64,000 bases of DNA, taken from an uncultured Fluviicola sp. (GTDB taxonomy: Bacteria; Bacteroidota; Bacteroidia; Flavobacteriales_D; Crocinitomicaceae). Under the pieces are notes generated by a model. It made no database searches, was not told the origin of the DNA, and was given only the letters and a program-made list of their open reading frames with translations. The stretch covers positions 24,265-88,264 of the forward strand of contig CAJVYC010000010.1 in NCBI GenBank assembly GCA_913009205.1. Direction: 5' to 3'. Of the stretch, positions 60,917 to 64,000 are shown in pieces. A program made the translations under genes and the position numbers. The stretch's first letter is position 1; every line of letters starts with the position of its first letter.

Positions 60917-62059
60917 TTACCTGAAATGTTTCCGAAGTTTAAAAATGGGTTTCTCAACTGTATAATACGTTACGAGAGCGGTTAGGTAAGTAGAGCCCAA
61001 CACCAAAGCATAGAAAAGAATAAATTGCCAAATTTCTGTTGTATAACCATTCACTTCAAAGTATTTGGCCCAGTAAAAAATGTAGATTGAATGCAAAACA
61101 TAGATGCTGTATGTGATTTCGCCGGAGAAGAAAAAGCCACGAATTTTATCGAGTTTGAAGAATGAGTTCTCTGCATAAACCTGATCTAGGATGACAAAAC
61201 AGAAAATGATGGCCGGAACAATTCTTTCGAAGACAAAAAGGTCGTTTTTGAAAATGTGTCCTTCATAAAGGCAATAGATCAAGGATAATATATAGATCAA
61301 AACGATTTTCCATTTTGCTAAATACTTCACGAGTTTTTCGGCCGTTCCATTTACTGCCATTGCACCAATGATACAACCGAAAGCTAGATCGGACATAACC
61401 GATAAACTGTGGTAATATAGGGTTCTATTATCGCCCAGATGGTAATATCGGAAGCAAAGAGCAAAGAGGATAACAGCAAACCCAAGGATGAAAACGAAAT
61501 TCTTTTTAAGCGGACCATTCAGCGTGAAAAGCGTCACAATTACGCCCCACAATAAATAGAATTGCTCTTCTACACCAATCGTCCAAGTGACGCTCAAAAA
61601 GTTGATGGAATCATTTGGTCCATTAATTATTTCATCAATATTGGGCATGAAAAGAAGGAAGCGCCAGAGCTCATGAACCGTTTCAATTCCGTACGGCAGA
61701 ATTGGGAATATGAAGAACCCGAACAAGACGATCAAAAAGTACAGGGGCCAAACACGCAGAAATCTTCTAATCAGGAATTTAAACAATTGGATTCTGCCTT
61801 TCGTTTTGTATTCCCAAAGTAGAATATTAGTGATTAGAAATCCACTCAAAACAAAGAAGAGTATTATACCTAAGTGGCCGCGTCCTACAAGAAATCGAAC
61901 TTTTAAAAACCAGTAATCGTCAAAGAATTCGCCCCAAATATTTTCAGAAAGAGAGAACGAATGAAAAGTTAATATTGAAATCGCTCCTATAAATCTAAGT
62001 CCATTGATGTTATGGAAATAGGGACGTTTTAATTCACCAGAAGTAGTTTCGGTTTGCAA
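60917..62059 (-). CDS. Acyltransferase-3 family membrane protein
   Basis: A 380-residue integral membrane O-acyltransferase with about ten helices. The N-terminal HxxSxS-type region (ISILTFHSFSLSENIW) includes the catalytic histidine. RGHLGIILFFVLSGFLITNILL near residue 57 and SVTWTIGVEEQFYLLWGV near 155 are hallmark segments. Such enzymes acetylate or acylate surface polysaccharides or peptidoglycan. No polysaccharide cluster adjoins it, so the target is unknown. No obvious operon partner. Confidence 0.92.
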   Translation of the reverse strand: MQTETTSGELKRPYFHNINGLRFIGAISILTFHSFSLSENIWGEFFDDYWFLKVRFLVGRGHLGIILFFVLSGFLITNILLWEYKTKGRIQLFKFLIRRFLRVWPLYFLIVLFGFFIFPILPYGIETVHELWRFLLFMPNIDEIINGPNDSINFLSVTWTIGVEEQFYLLWGVIVTLFTLNGPLKKNFVFILGFAVILFALCFRYYHLGDNRTLYYHSLSVMSDLAFGCIIGAMAVNGTAEKLVKYLAKWKIVLIYILSLIYCLYEGHIFKNDLFVFERIVPAIIFCFVILDQVYAENSFFKLDKIRGFFFSGEITYSIYVLHSIYIFYWAKYFEVNGYTTEIWQFILFYALVLGSTYLTALVTYYTVEKPIFKLRKHFR

Positions 62060-62187
62060 TAAACGAGCTTTGGAATAAAAGTAATCTTTCTTTGGGTACC
62101 GATTACAATTTAGTTGTTATACATTGGAGTTTATACATTCGTTTGTCTAAACTCCACTGCCCAAAATCAATTTCTTTCCAATAAATT

Positions 62188-62370
62188 TTACTGTTCAGAT
62201 GTTGTGCCAGTTTCAATTTTTGCAGGCTCAATGTTGGCAGATTTTTGACGAATGTCCTCTACAATTTTAGATTGCGGAGAGTTAATTTGACTCACTGATT
62301 GCTCTGTTGTTTTCGGGAACGAGTGCGCAAGAAAATTAAGAAGGATTAAACTACTTTTTATTGTAAGCAG
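62188..62370 (-). other. Possible small secreted protein without a standard start
   Basis: A minus-strand frame overlapping the end of the pyrophosphatase gene reads TIKSSLILLNFLAHSFPK, then TEQSVSQINSPQSKIVEDIR and ends IETGTTSEQ. It looks like a signal peptide and a short polar tail, but it begins after a TAA with only CTG available as a start. It may be a small secreted protein with an odd start, or a decayed gene. The rest of the 62060-62187 gap shows nothing. Confidence 0.3.
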
Positions 62371-63031
62371 AAATGGATGTGTTTAATATTTCCATTGCTT
62401 GCTCGCGGTTTGCGAAACCTTTAGATACCATCTTGTTTGGCCCTTTGTAATTGCTAAACCACATCTCAATGATTTCAGTTATACCTTTGTATTCTGATTT
62501 TAAAGTTTCAATATCATTGATATGAGAAAGCTTCGATCCTTTTTGAACGGCAATTAATTTATCGTCTTGTTCGCCGCGGTCGAGAAGGACTAAAACGCCG
62601 ATGATTTTACATGCGACGGCACTTCCACGTTCTAGTGGTCTTCCAAGTATGAGAACATCCAATGGATCACCATCTCCACCCAATTCTTTTGGCAAGTACG
62701 TTCTTGGAATCATTCCGTAATTCGCAGGATATCCAAGATAATTTATGATTCTAGGTTTGCCGTCCATATGTTCTAACTCTAGATCACCTGATGCTTTGTC
62801 TACTTCCCACTTTTCAACAGTTCCTGCTGGAATTTCAATCACGGCATTCACAAACCCATCGTCCGTCATTGGCGGATAATCATCGACCAAATTTTTTTTT
62901 GGTTCCACGTTAGTTTCGTTAACATCTGATTTCTTCGATGAATTTGATTCGCACGAGGCCAATAAAAATGCAACTAGAGAAAGTGAAAGGATGAATTGAA
63001 TTTTCACACGAATTATTTTTGTTAATGACAC
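62351..63031 (-). CDS. ppa: Inorganic pyrophosphatase with a lipoprotein signal
   Basis: A family I pyrophosphatase carrying an export signal. The 226 residues start with a hydrophobic stretch and lipobox (FILSLSLVAFLLASC, cysteine near residue 27) and a serine/asparagine linker. The full enzyme follows: metal-binding GDGDPLDVLIL, YPANYGMIPRTYLP, DKLIAVQ and NYKGP. All active-site residues I can judge are present, so it should hydrolyse PPi outside the cytoplasm. GTG at 63007 (MKIQFILSLSL) is an alternative start giving a tidier signal peptide. The usual cytosolic enzyme is expected elsewhere in the genome. Confidence 0.9.
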   Translation of the reverse strand: MSLTKIIRVKIQFILSLSLVAFLLASCESNSSKKSDVNETNVEPKKNLVDDYPPMTDDGFVNAVIEIPAGTVEKWEVDKASGDLELEHMDGKPRIINYLGYPANYGMIPRTYLPKELGGDGDPLDVLILGRPLERGSAVACKIIGVLVLLDRGEQDDKLIAVQKGSKLSHINDIETLKSEYKGITEIIEMWFSNYKGPNKMVSKGFANREQAMEILNTSISAYNKK

Positions 63032-63040
63032 AGGCTTGGA

Positions 63041-63649
63041 TTAATCATCTTTTTTCACCGCTGAAATTATGTCCGCTTCTTTCAAAAAGCTTTCGGGAAA
63101 CATTCCCAGTTCCAACGTTGTTTGATTTGAAATAACTCGAGCAGGAGCACCTGCAATGGACACATTACTTTCGAAACTTTTCGTCACAACACTGTTCGCG
63201 CCAACTGAGACATTGTTTCCAATTTCGATTGCACCAAACAACTTTGAGCCAGGTCCGAGGTAAACATTATCGCCAATGACTGGTGATCCGTGGTAGGCTC
63301 CAATTCCAACGCCTGGATGAACTCGGCAGTTTTTACCAATTTTAGCTTTGCCTGCAACAACGATAGTTCCATAGTGCGGAAGGCACAATCCTGGGCCAAA
63401 AGAATTAATAGAAATGCTGAATCCAAGTCGGATTCCAAGTCGAATATTAAGAACTTCTAAATACTTTCGATACGGCTTGTGGATCCAACTCGATCCTTTG
63501 CAATTTGTTAAATATTCGATTCTTCTTAAACGCCTTTGAAACCTAACAATTGGGTTTTTTAAATGCACACCAAACGTATAGCCTTTCAATTGATAGTGGC
63601 GAAGATCTTCACTTAGATAATGCTTATAATCTTGTTTTGATTGAATCAT
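63041..63649 (-). CDS. Serine O-acetyltransferase-like hexapeptide-repeat protein
   Basis: A 202-residue left-handed beta-helix acyltransferase similar to CysE. The helix runs from SINSFGPGLCLPHYGTIVVA through CRVHPGVGIGAYHGSPVIGDN and GAIEIGNNVSVGANSVVTKS to SIAGAPARVI. The catalytic histidine is likely in LPHYG. The N-terminal helical domain is shorter than in true CysE, a feature of CysE-like enzymes found with polysaccharide genes. The substrate (serine or a sugar) is uncertain. Next to the lipoprotein pyrophosphatase with a 9-base gap. Confidence 0.8.
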   Translation of the reverse strand: MIQSKQDYKHYLSEDLRHYQLKGYTFGVHLKNPIVRFQRRLRRIEYLTNCKGSSWIHKPYRKYLEVLNIRLGIRLGFSISINSFGPGLCLPHYGTIVVAGKAKIGKNCRVHPGVGIGAYHGSPVIGDNVYLGPGSKLFGAIEIGNNVSVGANSVVTKSFESNVSIAGAPARVISNQTTLELGMFPESFLKEADIISAVKKDD

Positions 63650-63670
63650 TTAATATTATCAATATCGAAC

Positions 63671-64000
63671 TTAATCGTCAGTTTCCTGCATTTCCATAAT
63701 GATTTCTCTCAATAGCGTTTCCGTTATGTTTAGGCTTGCTGCTGGAACTGTTTCATCTGCTTTTTCAATTGCTTCTTCCAACGCGTCGATCGCTTTTTCG
63801 TAGTGCTTTAGTTTGTATAAAATGGATCCTTTCGTATCCAAATTCATGTAGTTTGAATTGAATTCAACGGATTTACGTATCCAGATCAATGCTTTTTCCA
63901 ATTCTTCTTTACTATCTGATTTTTCATAAACAGCCCAAGCTTCACCGTTTAAAAATTGCCAATCTGTAGTTACCTCTGCATAAACGGCAGCAGCTTTTTT
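63671..64000 (-). CDS. TPR-repeat protein, C-terminal part
   Basis: The minus frame is open from the right window edge to the stop at 63671 (109 codons), so the track's start at 63901 is an internal ATG. At least two TPR units are visible (LNGEAWAVYEKSDSKEELEKAL and KGSILYKLKHYEKAIDALEEA). It is the end of a larger tetratricopeptide protein; function unknown. It lies 21 bases upstream of the acetyltransferase gene on the same strand and may be in one operon. Confidence 0.8.
   Translation of the reverse strand, partial: KKAAAVYAEVTTDWQFLNGEAWAVYEKSDSKEELEKALIWIRKSVEFNSNYMNLDTKGSILYKLKHYEKAIDALEEAIEKADETVPAASLNITETLLREIIMEMQETDD

Overview
The window looks like a piece of a Bacteroidota chromosome, most likely order Flavobacteriales (perhaps near Crocinitomicaceae/Cryomorphaceae). 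The evidence is AT-rich sequence, promoters with the Bacteroidota -7 element TAnnTTTG a few bases before start codons, type IX secretion (T9SS) C-terminal sorting domains, a LETM1-related biofilm protein, a DUF4286 protein, and a bacterial kynurenine cluster. I saw no rRNA, tRNA, CRISPR array, intact insertion sequence or prophage.

Layout. 1-7.9 kb: dxr (cut by the left edge), two small conserved genes (one a SUFU-domain protein), asd, a large secreted lamin-tail-domain protein and the LETM1-related protein. 8-10.2 kb: a decayed thioesterase, an AlkB-type hydroxylase and two truncated secreted-protein genes meeting at a deletion scar. 10.2-24.4 kb (mostly minus strand): two glycosyltransferases, mfd, fbp, a T9SS cargo protein, an aminotransferase/omega-amidase pair, a patch of broken small secreted genes, and hemL. 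24.8-29.3 kb (plus): kynurenine operon kynU - small membrane protein - kmo - secreted protein - ArsC/Spx-like protein - lipoprotein. 29.3-35.4 kb: an unrecognised pseudogene, a cysteine-repeat T9SS protein, an EamA transporter and yicC-gmk-nadD. 35.4-47.3 kb (minus): CoA transferase scoAB, PBP1A, rodA-mrdA-mreD-mreC, a carbamoyltransferase relic, mreB and purH. 47.4-57.3 kb: response regulator, dCMP deaminase-S41 protease, DUF4286-rsmA, an M14 peptidase, ispD, metF and a secreted protein. 57.3-64 kb (minus): a broken membrane gene behind ribE, an FdhF/YdeP molybdoenzyme, acyltransferase-3, a lipoprotein-type pyrophosphatase, a CysE-like acetyltransferase and a TPR protein cut by the right edge.

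How the genes work together. The rod-shape/elongasome cluster (mreB, mreC, mreD, mrdA, rodA, plus PBP1A) builds the cell wall. KynU and Kmo degrade tryptophan-derived kynurenine. The aminotransferase and omega-amidase probably form a transaminate-then-deamidate pair. dxr and ispD both belong to the MEP isoprenoid pathway. Several secreted proteins carry T9SS signals.

The most notable pattern is that many of the longer gene-free gaps are not empty. Read by eye in all frames, they contain degraded or truncated coding remnants with frameshifts and in-frame stops, which the ORF track misses. I did not find a convincing new defence or biosynthetic system. The relics, the candidate leaderless promoters, the predicted surface pyrophosphatase and the unusual gene starts are the points most worth checking.
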